64,000 nucleotides of DNA from Haloquadratum walsbyi J07HQW2 (GTDB lineage: Archaea; Halobacteriota; Halobacteria; Halobacteriales; Haloferacaceae). Numbering within the stretch: position 1 is the stretch's first letter; every line of letters begins with the position of its first letter. The stretch covers positions 1,768,629 to 1,832,628 of the forward strand of contig NZ_KE356561.1 of NCBI RefSeq assembly GCF_000415985.1, written 5' to 3'. Below are positions 38,097 through 47,176 of the stretch, one piece after another. Position numbers and translations under genes: made by a program. Under the pieces are notes generated by a model, which saw nothing but the letters and a program-made list of their open reading frames with translations, was not told the origin of the DNA and did no database searches.

Positions 38097-38364
38097 ACTC
38101 ACAGGGAATGATACTGATTCATATGTGTCTTCTGTTTTATTCATTTGAAGAACGATGTTCTCATGTGTACTGATTCAAAATGAAATCTAGCATCTGAAGT
38201 GGATGAGACGAAATCTTTATCAGTATATTATCAGAGCAATATATCAGCAAGAAAAATAAACTCGGTTAACGGTTCGAATATCTCTATCTGACGGTAGCAT
38301 GTATGAAATCAGAGTGCTGTTGAAGTGCGAGTGATACTTATTTTATGGACTCGTACATCTTATC

Positions 38365-38763
38365 ATGACCGATTCTATAGATGAGGATCTTTATCAGCGA
38401 ACGATGGCTCTCATCAAGCCTGGAGATGTTGAGCTCGTAGGAGCAATCGTGCATACGAATCTCGCTGGTGAGGAGGATCTTGAGATGCAAGAACTCACTG
38501 TTACAATTAATGACTGTCTCGCAGGTCATGCTGGAAAGGGAGATACATACATTTATGCTGGGAATGACTCCTCAGAATTTGCTTCAAATCAATTTCAAGG
38601 ACTGACAATTGACGATGAGTCATTTGTATGGGAATGTCAACAGCTCCTTCGAGAGGGAACATTCGATCTTGTATTCTATTATAAATCCGGACCAGCGCAA
38701 GCAGCTGTCGCAGATGATCTTGAATCAATTGAACATGTAACTGATGTGACGACAGTTCCATAA
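38365..38763 (+). CDS. DUF5778 family protein
   Basis: A 132-residue acidic soluble protein with a constant core: DLYQRTMALIKPGDVELVGAIVHTNLAGEED, then QELTVTINDCLAGHAGKGDTYIYAGNDSSEFA and ESFVWECQQLLREGTFDLVFYYK. I recognise this as DUF5778, limited to haloarchaea, with no known function. The first residue of the frame is ATG at 38365 after a 268-base AT-rich gap. It is near to, but not clearly part of, the heme operon that follows. Confidence 0.78.
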   Translation: MTDSIDEDLYQRTMALIKPGDVELVGAIVHTNLAGEEDLEMQELTVTINDCLAGHAGKGDTYIYAGNDSSEFASNQFQGLTIDDESFVWECQQLLREGTFDLVFYYKSGPAQAAVADDLESIEHVTDVTTVP

Positions 38764-38860
38764 TTACGGCTGATCATAGCATCACTTTCCGTTTATATTA
38801 TATTTTGAATTACTAATTGATGTATGTGTGTTTATGACCACTGAACGTTGAAATTTATAC

Positions 38861-39979
38861 ATGACTGAAACACAGGAGGATAAACGTAGCAATACCGCTG
38901 AGGATGGTGAAGAGTCTGATAAGACGGATGATATCACGCTGTCAACAGTAGATCGCGCTATTATCAATGGATTTCAGGGTGGGTTTCCAGTCATTGACCA
39001 GCCGTTTGAATTTGCTGCAGCCGCTTTAGCGGATCGGGGCATCGATATTGCACCAGAGGGGGTATTAAATCGAATTCAGACACTCAATAATAATGGCGTA
39101 TTGAGTCGTTTTGGTGCACTGGTAAATGCAGAAGAGATCGGAGGGACAGCAACATTAGTCGCAATGCATGCCCCTCAGAGTCGATTTGATGCAGTTGCCG
39201 AGGCAGTAAACGATCATCATGAGGTCGCACATAATTACGAACGTGAGCACCCGCATCTCAATATGTGGTTTGTCGTGAGCGTCGCAGATGCCACGCAGGT
39301 TGAGAGGGTACTCAACGAAATTGAGCAAGAAACAGGACAGGAAACATATAATATGCCAAAACAACAGGAATTTCGTGTTGAGGCAAAGTTCCTCGTTGAT
39401 GGTCCTATCGAAGATGGTGATATTGATTGTTCAAATATTGGTCCAACGCCAGAACCAATAGATCGACAGACGCTGACGCCCGCAGAGCGGGATCTAATTG
39501 TTGAGATTCAAGAAGGATTACCGGTTACCAAAACACCATATCGCGATGTTGCTGACGCCATTGATGCGGATCCATCATGGGTAATTGAGACGATTGCTCG
39601 GTTTAATCGCGAAGGCAAGATTCGGCGAGTCGGCGTGGTTCCGAATCATTACTCACTTGGATACACCGAGAATGGCATGACGGTTTGGGATGTCCCCGAT
39701 ACTCAGCTTGAGGCGGTTGGTCCGGCGATTGCCTCACTCCCATTTGTGACACATTGCTATCATCGACCGCGACACGAGGATGTATGGTCATATAATTTCT
39801 TTGCGATGACGCATGGTCGTTCTGTTGAGGAAAGTGAAAGACGAATCCAGATGATCCGTGAGAGGATGAGCAAACATTGGGAAGTTACTGATGATGATTG
39901 GGACTCACTGTTTTCAACACAGATTCTAAAGAAAACGGGTATTCGACTCGATGAACGCGCGACTGCAAATACAGCCTAA
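38861..39979 (+). CDS. ahbAB: Siroheme decarboxylase, fused AhbA-AhbB type (Lrp-like)
   Basis: This enzyme removes two acetate side chains of siroheme in the alternative heme pathway used by archaea. The 372-residue product has two Lrp/AsnC-like halves. The first (about 28-180) has VDRAIINGFQGGFPVIDQPFEFAA and the RAM-like TLVAMHAPQSRFDAVAEAVN. The second (about 210-355) has TPAERDLIVEIQEGLPVTKTPYRDVA and GMTVWDVPDTQLEAVG. Haloarchaea carry the two subunits as one chain. The first 25 residues are an acidic tail. The next genes are precorrin-2 dehydrogenase and hemA, so the context supports the role strongly. It is often misannotated as a transcriptional regulator. Confidence 0.88.
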   Translation: MTETQEDKRSNTAEDGEESDKTDDITLSTVDRAIINGFQGGFPVIDQPFEFAAAALADRGIDIAPEGVLNRIQTLNNNGVLSRFGALVNAEEIGGTATLVAMHAPQSRFDAVAEAVNDHHEVAHNYEREHPHLNMWFVVSVADATQVERVLNEIEQETGQETYNMPKQQEFRVEAKFLVDGPIEDGDIDCSNIGPTPEPIDRQTLTPAERDLIVEIQEGLPVTKTPYRDVADAIDADPSWVIETIARFNREGKIRRVGVVPNHYSLGYTENGMTVWDVPDTQLEAVGPAIASLPFVTHCYHRPRHEDVWSYNFFAMTHGRSVEESERRIQMIRERMSKHWEVTDDDWDSLFSTQILKKTGIRLDERATANTA

Positions 39980-40077
39980 CAGAGAATATCATATGTATGA
40001 GTATGGATGATTCAGAAAAAGTATGATAATTCAACATTGATTGTTAGGAAAATATAGAAAGGACAGTTTAGAAGGGA

Positions 40078-40749
40078 ATGATCCCAGTATATCACGACTT
40101 TACTGAACAAAGAATTCTGATCTTTGGTGGCGGTCCTATCGGGGCTCGGAAAGCACGCCGATTTAGTTCTGAGGCGACCGTCATCGTCATTAGTCCAGCA
40201 TTCGCTGAGGACAACTTTGCTACTGCAGAACTGGTTCGCGCCGCACCATCACCACCAGATGTCCGTGAGTGGATTGCACGAGCGGATCCAGCACTTGTTG
40301 TCACTGCAACAGATGATAATGGACTTAACGATAGCATTGCGAGTATCACACACGAAAATAAAGTTCTTCTCAACCGCGCCGACCGATCAGAGGCAAATTC
40401 CGACGACGATCGCGGCTCACATACGGCATATGATGTCATGATTCCAGCAACCGTCGAAGACAGTCCCGTTCAGGTTGCCATTTCAACTGGCGGTCGAAGC
40501 CCAGCGCTCGCCAAATATCTTCGAGAGCAAATAGAGACTGATATTACATCCGCTGGTGCAATGGCGACCCTCACTGCCGACCTTCGTGCCGAACTCCGAG
40601 AACGTGACTGTAGTCCATCAGTTCGTCGTGATGCGATTCGTGCGGTCGTTCGGGACCCAGACGTTTGGAAGGGTTTACGTACAGAGGAAATTAATCCACG
40701 TCAAGAGGCAACGCGCGTGGTACGTAAGATAATGGGAGATGAACGATGA
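40078..40749 (+). CDS. Precorrin-2 dehydrogenase/sirohydrochlorin ferrochelatase family
   Basis: This protein oxidises precorrin-2 to sirohydrochlorin (the CysG N-domain/Met8 type) and may insert iron. The 223-residue product starts with IPVYHDFTEQRILIFGGGPIGARKARRF, the NAD-binding GxGxxG-type fold. It continues with LVRAAPSPPDVREWI and VTATDDNGLNDSIASI, then the family block VEDSPVQVAISTGGRSPALAKYLREQI. The ATG at 40078 is the first residue of the constant part. The stop overlaps the hemA start (ATGA at 40746). It lies 98 bases after ahbAB, one likely operon for heme. Confidence 0.9.
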   Translation: MIPVYHDFTEQRILIFGGGPIGARKARRFSSEATVIVISPAFAEDNFATAELVRAAPSPPDVREWIARADPALVVTATDDNGLNDSIASITHENKVLLNRADRSEANSDDDRGSHTAYDVMIPATVEDSPVQVAISTGGRSPALAKYLREQIETDITSAGAMATLTADLRAELRERDCSPSVRRDAIRAVVRDPDVWKGLRTEEINPRQEATRVVRKIMGDER

Positions 40750-42110
40750 ATAAGGGGGTCATCTGTGGTGTGCGAGTTTCCCACAACCGTGCGAGCGTTG
40801 AAGAGATTGAACTCGCAGGTGAGAGAGATAGTCAAAGTATTATGGAGACGCTTCTCACACGTCAAGGAATCACCGAATCATTCGCTATTCAAACATGTAA
40901 TCGGTCAGAAGCGTACGTTGTTGCCGATGGCGCAGTTGCAGGTCGACGTGCACTCGCGAATTTTGCACCCAGCGTGCGTGATGGTGCCGTCATTGAAATG
41001 TCTCATGAGGAAAGTCTCCGACATTTACTCCGAGTAGCAACCGGACTTGAATCGCTCGTATTAGGTGAGGATCAGATTCTCGGACAATTCAAACGCGCGG
41101 TTGAGATAGCCCGTGGGATTGGTGCACTCGGTCCTATGCTGGATGCTGGTGTGACAAAAGCAATTCATGTTGGTGAACGAGCACGAAATGAAACCTCGAT
41201 TAATGAAGGTGCAGTCTCAATCGGATCCGCAGCTGTCCGACTAGCCGAACAGTCAATCGGACTCAAGGGTCGGAAGGCACTGGTTGTTGGTGCTGGTGAA
41301 ATGGGTTCATTAGTCGCTGAGTCACTTGGATCGACTGATGTATCTGAGATTGTCATCGCAAATCGAACTATCGAGAACGCTGAGTCAGTTGCTGATACGA
41401 TTAATACTGCATCTCATGCGGTATCACTTGATTCTCTGCAAGAAGTCATCAATGAGGCTTCAATTATCATGACCGCGACAGGCTATGCAGAGTATCTCAT
41501 CAAGCCCGCAGATATTGATGGTACCGGTGAGACATTTATCATTGATCTTGCACAGCCACGAAACGTGCATCCAGCGGCTGCCGATATTGGGAACGCCATT
41601 GTTCGGGATATTGATGCTCTCGAGTCAATCACACAGGAAACAGAGGCATCTCGACAGGCTGCTGCACGAGAAGTTGATGCGATGATTGATAAGGAGTTTG
41701 ACCGACTTCTGGAGTCATATAAGCGTCAGCGGGCTGATGAGGCAATCAGTGAAATGTATGAAGCTGCAGAGCATATCAAACGTCACGAGGTTGAAACAGC
41801 GCTTGAAAAACTGGAGACACAGGGCACATTAACCGATAGCCAGCGTGAGACAATCACATCAATGGCGGATACATTAATTAATCAGTTACTTGCAGCACCG
41901 ACAAAGAGTCTCCGGGATGCGGCTGCTGAGGATGATTGGACGACGATTCAAACCGCTATGACGCTTTTCGACCCTGATTTCGGTGGCAGTGCACCGCAGC
42001 CGGATCGTCCTGATGATATCCCACGAGCAGCCGAGCGTGGCGACATTTCGGGTGATGACCTTCCTGATGATGTTCCAAATCACATCGCAGAGAAGATTTC
42101 TGATGGTTGA
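40746..42110 (+). CDS. hemA: Glutamyl-tRNA reductase
   Basis: HemA reduces glutamyl-tRNA to glutamate semialdehyde, the first step of tetrapyrrole synthesis in archaea. The 454-residue product has the catalytic Cys 51 in IQTCNRSEAYV, the tRNA/substrate block GLESLVLGEDQILGQFK, the NADP fold ALVVGAGEMGSLVAESL, and a C-terminal dimerisation helix (EAIDRLLESYKRQRADEAISEMYEAAEHIKR-type). The last 50 residues are a Pro/Asp-rich tail typical of halophiles. It is translationally coupled to the precorrin-2 dehydrogenase gene by an ATGA overlap. Confidence 0.97.
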   Translation: MNKGVICGVRVSHNRASVEEIELAGERDSQSIMETLLTRQGITESFAIQTCNRSEAYVVADGAVAGRRALANFAPSVRDGAVIEMSHEESLRHLLRVATGLESLVLGEDQILGQFKRAVEIARGIGALGPMLDAGVTKAIHVGERARNETSINEGAVSIGSAAVRLAEQSIGLKGRKALVVGAGEMGSLVAESLGSTDVSEIVIANRTIENAESVADTINTASHAVSLDSLQEVINEASIIMTATGYAEYLIKPADIDGTGETFIIDLAQPRNVHPAAADIGNAIVRDIDALESITQETEASRQAAAREVDAMIDKEFDRLLESYKRQRADEAISEMYEAAEHIKRHEVETALEKLETQGTLTDSQRETITSMADTLINQLLAAPTKSLRDAAAEDDWTTIQTAMTLFDPDFGGSAPQPDRPDDIPRAAERGDISGDDLPDDVPNHIAEKISDG

Positions 42111-42235
42111 GTTACAGAGGTTACTCATCAAAGCGGTGTAGTAGTTAGTATCTGACACAATTTACTTGTCAGAGATTCGCTTTGCATGATAGCCGAACGA
42201 TTATTGAGGTGGCATATCGTAGATAAATTTATTGT

Positions 42236-42511
42236 ATGAGTACATTATTGTCTGATGAGGAAATCGAAACCGCCCTACCACCAGAATGGGAGCGCGATGG
42301 GGATGAAATCGTCCGAGTATTTGATTTTGATGCGTACCTTTCTGGTGTTGAGTTTGTATCAACAGTTGGTGAGATCGCTGAAGATGCATTTCATCATCCA
42401 GAGATCAGTCTTCGATATGGTGAGGTTGAAATTCGTCTCACGACTCACGATGCCGGTGGCATTACTGAGAACGATACTGATCTTGCGGCACGATTTGACG
42501 AGGCATACTAA
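42236..42511 (+). CDS. Pterin-4a-carbinolamine dehydratase
   Basis: This enzyme dehydrates pterin-4a-carbinolamine or helps fold pterin/molybdopterin intermediates. The 91-residue product fits the small family. It has the strand FDFDAYLSGVEFVSTVGEIAEDAFHHPEISLRYGEVEIRLTTHDAGGIT, with the catalytic His pair and a conserved HDAGGIT end. The ATG at 42236 gives MSTLLSDEEIETAL. It lies 125 bases after hemA and 39 bases before a HAD gene. Whether the physiological substrate is a pterin is inference; in this organism pterins are made through MptA. Confidence 0.92.
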   Translation: MSTLLSDEEIETALPPEWERDGDEIVRVFDFDAYLSGVEFVSTVGEIAEDAFHHPEISLRYGEVEIRLTTHDAGGITENDTDLAARFDEAY

Positions 42512-42550
42512 ATTGCGTTTAAGAAATTACATGATAGCGCACTCTAGATA

Positions 42551-43318
42551 ATGATGAGTGAGACAGAATTTGAGGTTACTGTGGATAAGGATGGCACAGA
42601 GCTAAATCGGGATTCATCTACATACACAGCAACCGAACGGTCTGAATCACAGGTTATTGCTACTGAGTATGACTTTTGGCTGTTTGATTTCGATGGAACG
42701 ATTGTTGATGTCGAATGGGAGTATACCCGCTCTGTGTTCGACCGTGTCGGCAACCAACTCGGGATGTCATTTAGTGATAATGAAGTTGAACAACTCTGGC
42801 ATGGTCTTGGTGAGTCGCGGAATGCGCAGGTTCAATCTTTAGGGATAGACACAGATACTTTTTGGTCGGCTCTCCACGAGGTCGAAAATCCAACTGCCCG
42901 AGCAGAAGCGACATATCTCCACGACGATGCAGCAGTGCTTCTCAACGAATTACATGCGGCGAATATCCCTATTGGAGTTGTGACACACTGTCAATCGTTC
43001 CTTGCTGAACCGGTGGTTGACTATCTTGACATCGGAGACTGGTTCGATACCTTCGTGACCTGTACACCTGAGTTAGGATGGAAACCTGATCCAGATCCGG
43101 TATATCATGCAATTGAATCGCTTGGACAAGACCCATCAAAGCCTACAGCTGGGGTGCTTGCTGGCGATGCACCCAGTGATGTTGGAGCTGCATGGAATGC
43201 TGGACTCGCAGGGCTCCATATTGAACGCCACTCACCAGAACAACGTGGTCGGTGTGTGCTTGGTGATTATCGCGTTGACTCACTCGATCTGATACGACAT
43301 CAAAATTCTATTCAGTAG
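42551..43318 (+). CDS. HAD-family phosphatase
   Basis: A 255-residue HAD protein with a 38-residue acidic N-terminal extension. Motif I is LFDFDGTIVD (D46, D48). A helical cap follows, then motif II VVTHCQSFLAE, motif III WKPDPDP (K near 178), and motif IV GDAPSDVGAAWNAGL. This most resembles phosphoglycolate/beta-phosphoglucomutase-type phosphatases. Two ATGs (42551, 42554) are equivalent. It lies at the end of the heme/pterin cluster and is convergent with moeA. The substrate is unknown. Confidence 0.88.
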   Translation: MMSETEFEVTVDKDGTELNRDSSTYTATERSESQVIATEYDFWLFDFDGTIVDVEWEYTRSVFDRVGNQLGMSFSDNEVEQLWHGLGESRNAQVQSLGIDTDTFWSALHEVENPTARAEATYLHDDAAVLLNELHAANIPIGVVTHCQSFLAEPVVDYLDIGDWFDTFVTCTPELGWKPDPDPVYHAIESLGQDPSKPTAGVLAGDAPSDVGAAWNAGLAGLHIERHSPEQRGRCVLGDYRVDSLDLIRHQNSIQ

Positions 43319-43366
43319 TGAAAAACTGAATAATCTATCTGTGTGATAAACAGCTAGATATAGGTG

Positions 43367-45256
43367 TCAGTGTTCATATCCTGGGTATGAGTCAATATTT
43401 GTTGTATTAGAGTCAAGAGCATTCGATAGTTCCTGAACACCTGGTTTTTCGACACGGTCTGGATTAGCCTCTACAGTGACTTGCTGTATACCAACCGGAA
43501 TGAATTCAAGACCACGTTCAGCCGCTGATATACGGAGACCTAATCCAACGTCTGCATTCCCTTGTATAACCGCTCGTGCAGGACTTTCAACACCTTTTGC
43601 CCCCCGTTCGTACCCTTGAATTGATTGTATGAGCTTTCGCCGAGAGACGTCACGATCATCTGCAAGTGACTCGACGGCTGTATCAAGCTCACGTCGTAGT
43701 CCTGAGTCAGCTCGACGATTAATAAATCGCTGATCCATCTGGATGATGTCGGCCAGCTCTTCGATATTGGCAGAATTTCCGGTTAAGACAAGAAGTCCCC
43801 ATTCTCTCGTCCATGATCCGAGAGAAACAGTATCAAGAGACCGATTACCTTCCCCAGCAATAACGGCAATATCTGGGATACCATTGCGGAGTCGTCGTCG
43901 CCCCTCACGACTTCCGATAGCAAGGTATCGGGGGTTAGATAAGTTATCAAGAATCCGGGAGAAGACAGGATCATCCTCACCAATGCCAAACAATGTCGGT
44001 GGTCGGACATCTGGTGAGAATAACTCAACGGTGACAGACTCTCCTGCGGCGAGATACTCTGTATTGGGGTCAACAGCAACAACGCCGTCAGCCTCAACGA
44101 GTGATGTTGTTGCTCCTGATCCCTTATCAACGGGGTATACGAGTGTCTCACCCTCAACATTACTGACAGTACCAACAGGCATGAATCGCAATCGCCCTTC
44201 GGTATACCGTTCCTCAACAGCCATTGTCCCCGTAATTGTCGCCGTTTGTGGGTCCGATTGTCCAGCAGCCGATCGAATCGCAGGGGCAACAAACGTCCGG
44301 AAGATTGTGAGTGCTGAAACAGGGTATCCTGGAAGGCCAATGTATGCACTTCCATCGAGTTCGCCAACAAGCATCGGCTTTCCTGGTTTGACCGCAACAC
44401 CGTGAAGTCGCAGGTTCCCACGTGATTCAATGACATTATAAATCACATCAACTGCCGATGCAGATGTCGACCCAGAGGATAGCACAAGGTCGCATTCGCC
44501 GGCTGCCTCAATGAGGAGCCGTTCCATCTCGTCGTAGTCATCACCAGTGTGTGGGTATAATTTCGTCTCACCACCGGCTTCCTCAACACCCGCAGCAATA
44601 GTGTAACTATTCACATCATATATTTGCCCACAGCTGGTGTCCAGTGGTGACCCTGGTCTGACAAGTTCATCACCTGTTGAAACAATTCCAACGGTTGGAC
44701 GTCCACGAACAGGCACCGATTCAACACCAAGCGCCGAGAGGAGCCCGATTTCTCGTGGGGTGAGTTGTGTTCCCGGTCCTAATGCCCGTGTCCCAGCAGC
44801 GACATCAGTCCCAGCAATCATTACATTGTCGCCTGGTGCGACCGCATCACGCACGCGCACCGCCGACCCATCATCATGTTCCTGTGTTCGTTCGACAATT
44901 ACGACGGCATCAGCGCCTGAAGGCATTACTGCACCCGTTGATATTTCTGCAGCTTCTCCTGATCCAACTGTGATATCTGGTGCTTCCCCAGCATGAACAG
45001 CACCGACACGCTCGAGATCAATGGGGGCAGCTTCACTGGCACCAAAGGTATCCTGACCACGGACGGCATATCCGTCCATACTCGCTCGATCAAATCCTGG
45101 GACGTCAATATCAGCATCAACGCGCTCTGCGAGCACACGACCACGAGCCGATGTCAATGAGACTGTTTCAGACAGTGCTGCGATTGGTAGATCATCAATG
45201 ATTTTACGGACGGTATCTGGAGAAGCAAGATCACGAAATTCTCGTCGGTCACTCAC
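43367..45256 (-). CDS. moeA2: MoeA-type molybdopterin molybdenumtransferase fused to a periplasmic-binding-protein-like (LysR-like) domain
   Basis: MoeA inserts molybdate (or tungstate) into adenylated molybdopterin. The 629-residue product has a MoeA body (about 1-400: GFDRASMDGYAVRG, the GADAVVIVERTQ loop, VGIVSTGDEL, GKPMLVGELDGSAYIGLPGYPVSA). It is joined to a C-terminal PBP-II domain (about 430-600: RILDNLSNPRYLAIGSREGRRRL, VLTGNSANIEEL, NADVGLGLRISAAERGLEFIPV). The GTG at 45256 overlaps the TGA of the upstream moeA gene (GTGA), so I chose it over 45271. The C-terminal domain could bind molybdate or tungstate; that is inference. Confidence 0.9.
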   Translation of the reverse strand: MSDRREFRDLASPDTVRKIIDDLPIAALSETVSLTSARGRVLAERVDADIDVPGFDRASMDGYAVRGQDTFGASEAAPIDLERVGAVHAGEAPDITVGSGEAAEISTGAVMPSGADAVVIVERTQEHDDGSAVRVRDAVAPGDNVMIAGTDVAAGTRALGPGTQLTPREIGLLSALGVESVPVRGRPTVGIVSTGDELVRPGSPLDTSCGQIYDVNSYTIAAGVEEAGGETKLYPHTGDDYDEMERLLIEAAGECDLVLSSGSTSASAVDVIYNVIESRGNLRLHGVAVKPGKPMLVGELDGSAYIGLPGYPVSALTIFRTFVAPAIRSAAGQSDPQTATITGTMAVEERYTEGRLRFMPVGTVSNVEGETLVYPVDKGSGATTSLVEADGVVAVDPNTEYLAAGESVTVELFSPDVRPPTLFGIGEDDPVFSRILDNLSNPRYLAIGSREGRRRLRNGIPDIAVIAGEGNRSLDTVSLGSWTREWGLLVLTGNSANIEELADIIQMDQRFINRRADSGLRRELDTAVESLADDRDVSRRKLIQSIQGYERGAKGVESPARAVIQGNADVGLGLRISAAERGLEFIPVGIQQVTVEANPDRVEKPGVQELSNALDSNTTNIDSYPGYEH

Positions 45257-46608
45257 GTTGACCACTCCCACTGTTCAACAGACACTGTCTCACCGGCGCT
45301 GAGCCCTTCCCGCGATTCAGGGACGATTACCCAGCCGTCTGCAAGTGCAACCGATGAAAGCACTCCCGATCCAGATGTCCGCGTGGGTGTCGCTATCGTT
45401 GATGTGGCATTATCAATGTCAGCGTCGGTATCAGTGTCTGTGTCAGTAACGGTTGCTTCCAGTTGAACCCGGGCGAACGTTCGCACTCCTGGCTCACTCG
45501 GGATTTTCTGTGAGAGCTGAGCCGATGTTGTTGGAGGTGACTCACACGGAAGATGCCCCATATACTTCAAAATCGGTCGAAGGAACTGCACCGCATTGAC
45601 AATTGCTGCAACAGGATATCCAGGCAACATAATCACTGGAGTGCCTTCCACAACGCCAAGTGCAACTGGATGACCGGGTTTGAGTGCCACACCGTGCACA
45701 GACACTGATCCGAGAGTATCAACAATCTCCGGGACAAGGTCTCTTGTCCCTACTGAAGATCCGCCCGTCGTCACAACAACATCCTTTGTCAAATCCCGTT
45801 GGATAGCTGCACGGAGTGCGGCTGGGTTATCCGTAACAACATTTCGGTATGTCGTAATACCACCCCACCGGTTGGCAAGATGAGAAACAGTCAATCCATT
45901 TGTCTCAATGACCTCGCCGGGACCAGGGTCGGATTGAACGAGCTCCTCACCAGTCGGAATAACCCCAACAGTCGGGCGTTCATACACTGAAACACGATCG
46001 TGTCCAACTGATTTCAATAGTCCAAGATCTGAGGGTCGGAGTTGATGACCTGGATCATAGAGTGATTGTGCCTTTGAAACATCCTCACCGACAGATGCAA
46101 CATTCTCGTGCTTAGTAACCGCATCAAACACCTCGATTTCGGTCCCGACTTGTGTCACCTGCTCTATCATCACGACCGCATCTGCCCCATCTGGAAGTGC
46201 GCTTCCAGTGTGTACACGAACTGCCTCACCAGGACCGACCGGTGTGTCTGGGACTGACTCAGCTGTGTCATCAGCTACTTGAAGCACTTTGGGTGAACGA
46301 TCACCGGCACCGAACGTATCACGCGCCTGAACAGCCCATCCGTCCATCGCAGCACGTTCATAGTTTGGGACTGCTCGTGTCGCAGTGATAGATTCTGCAA
46401 GAACACGACTATCTACCCGTCCAAGTGATAAATCATCAATCCGCTCATGAGGGCTGATATCCTCTAATAGCTGACGACGGGCTTCTGCAACCTGTGTTCG
46501 GGTTTTGAATCCTGACGACCGGCGATTAGAGGCGTTCGCGGCGTCAGTGGCATCAGTACCATCCATAGATGATATTCTGGGTGCGCGTAGAAAAGTTTCT
46601 CCCGACAT
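45253..46608 (-). CDS. moeA1: Molybdopterin molybdenumtransferase MoeA
   Basis: A 451-residue MoeA paralogue of the fused protein that follows. Visible blocks are RAVPNYERAAMDGWAVQARDTFGAG, SALPDGADAVVMIEQVTQ, GVIPTGEELVQ, GGSSVGTRDLVPEIV (with the metal-site Asp/Ser), and GHPVALGVVEGTPVIMLPGYPVAAIV. The first 35 residues are a Ser/Asp-rich extension and may overstate the start; an internal start near residue 15 (SSMDGT) exists. Its stop overlaps the next moeA start by 4 bases, so the two are translated together. A polar Asp/Thr repeat sits near residue 395-410. Pairs of MoeA enzymes, one for Mo and one for W, are known in archaea. Confidence 0.9.
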   Translation of the reverse strand: MSGETFLRAPRISSMDGTDATDAANASNRRSSGFKTRTQVAEARRQLLEDISPHERIDDLSLGRVDSRVLAESITATRAVPNYERAAMDGWAVQARDTFGAGDRSPKVLQVADDTAESVPDTPVGPGEAVRVHTGSALPDGADAVVMIEQVTQVGTEIEVFDAVTKHENVASVGEDVSKAQSLYDPGHQLRPSDLGLLKSVGHDRVSVYERPTVGVIPTGEELVQSDPGPGEVIETNGLTVSHLANRWGGITTYRNVVTDNPAALRAAIQRDLTKDVVVTTGGSSVGTRDLVPEIVDTLGSVSVHGVALKPGHPVALGVVEGTPVIMLPGYPVAAIVNAVQFLRPILKYMGHLPCESPPTTSAQLSQKIPSEPGVRTFARVQLEATVTDTDTDTDADIDNATSTIATPTRTSGSGVLSSVALADGWVIVPESREGLSAGETVSVEQWEWST

Positions 46609-46778
46609 ATCAGATCCAAATGTAATATGACGGGTCGATTAAATCTGAGTGTAGCTTACATTACGACATGATGAACACCTAGATAACTCACTAAGAATAC
46701 CACCAGAGCACTATGTGACAACATAGGTGGAGTCATACTCTCACGTCGCCGTCAACCGCCGGCTTTTTCGACCTCCCG

Positions 46779-47165
46779 ATGCTGGATTCATGTATGTCAC
46801 CATTGCGGGATGCGTTGCAGGAACTTCCGTCCGCAGTTTTCGCCGATCTATTGGAGTCTGCGGACGCGTATCTTGTCGTCCTTGATCTCCCAGGCGTGAC
46901 AGCTGACACAACAACGCTCAGCGCCGACCGAGGGCGGCTCTCTGTTGAAGCGCGGCGCCAAAAGAATCTTCCGTCAGGCGAAGACTTTCGTTATATCCGT
47001 GAGGAGCGATCGCTGTTTTTAGATGTTGATCTTCCGCTCCCACCTGATGCAACAGGTTCTGGTGCGTCTGCAGAAATGGACCGTGGAGTCTTAGAGATCA
47101 CACTACCTAAACGAGATGCTGCTCCAGATCAGACAATCCCTATCTCGTCTCCTGAGGGCGTCTAA
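46779..47165 (+). CDS. hsp20: Small heat-shock protein (Hsp20/alpha-crystallin)
   Basis: A 128-residue sHSP. The alpha-crystallin core is ADAYLVVLDLPGVTADTTTLSADRGRLSVEARR, then RYIREERSLFLDVDLPLPPDATGSGASAEMDRGVLEITLPKR, with the usual A/G-x-L replaced by RGVLEI. The tail has an IPI (I-x-I) motif used for oligomer contacts. The start at 46779 gives 15 bases before an alternative ATG at 46794 that begins SPLRDALQE. It lies 11 bases before the UbiB-family gene, likely one operon. Confidence 0.85.
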   Translation: MLDSCMSPLRDALQELPSAVFADLLESADAYLVVLDLPGVTADTTTLSADRGRLSVEARRQKNLPSGEDFRYIREERSLFLDVDLPLPPDATGSGASAEMDRGVLEITLPKRDAAPDQTIPISSPEGV

Positions 47166-47176
47166 GACGTGATGGA

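Noticed and set aside
38861-39979. Lrp-family transcription regulator
   Set aside because: The two-half structure and heme-gene context fit a fused siroheme decarboxylase better.
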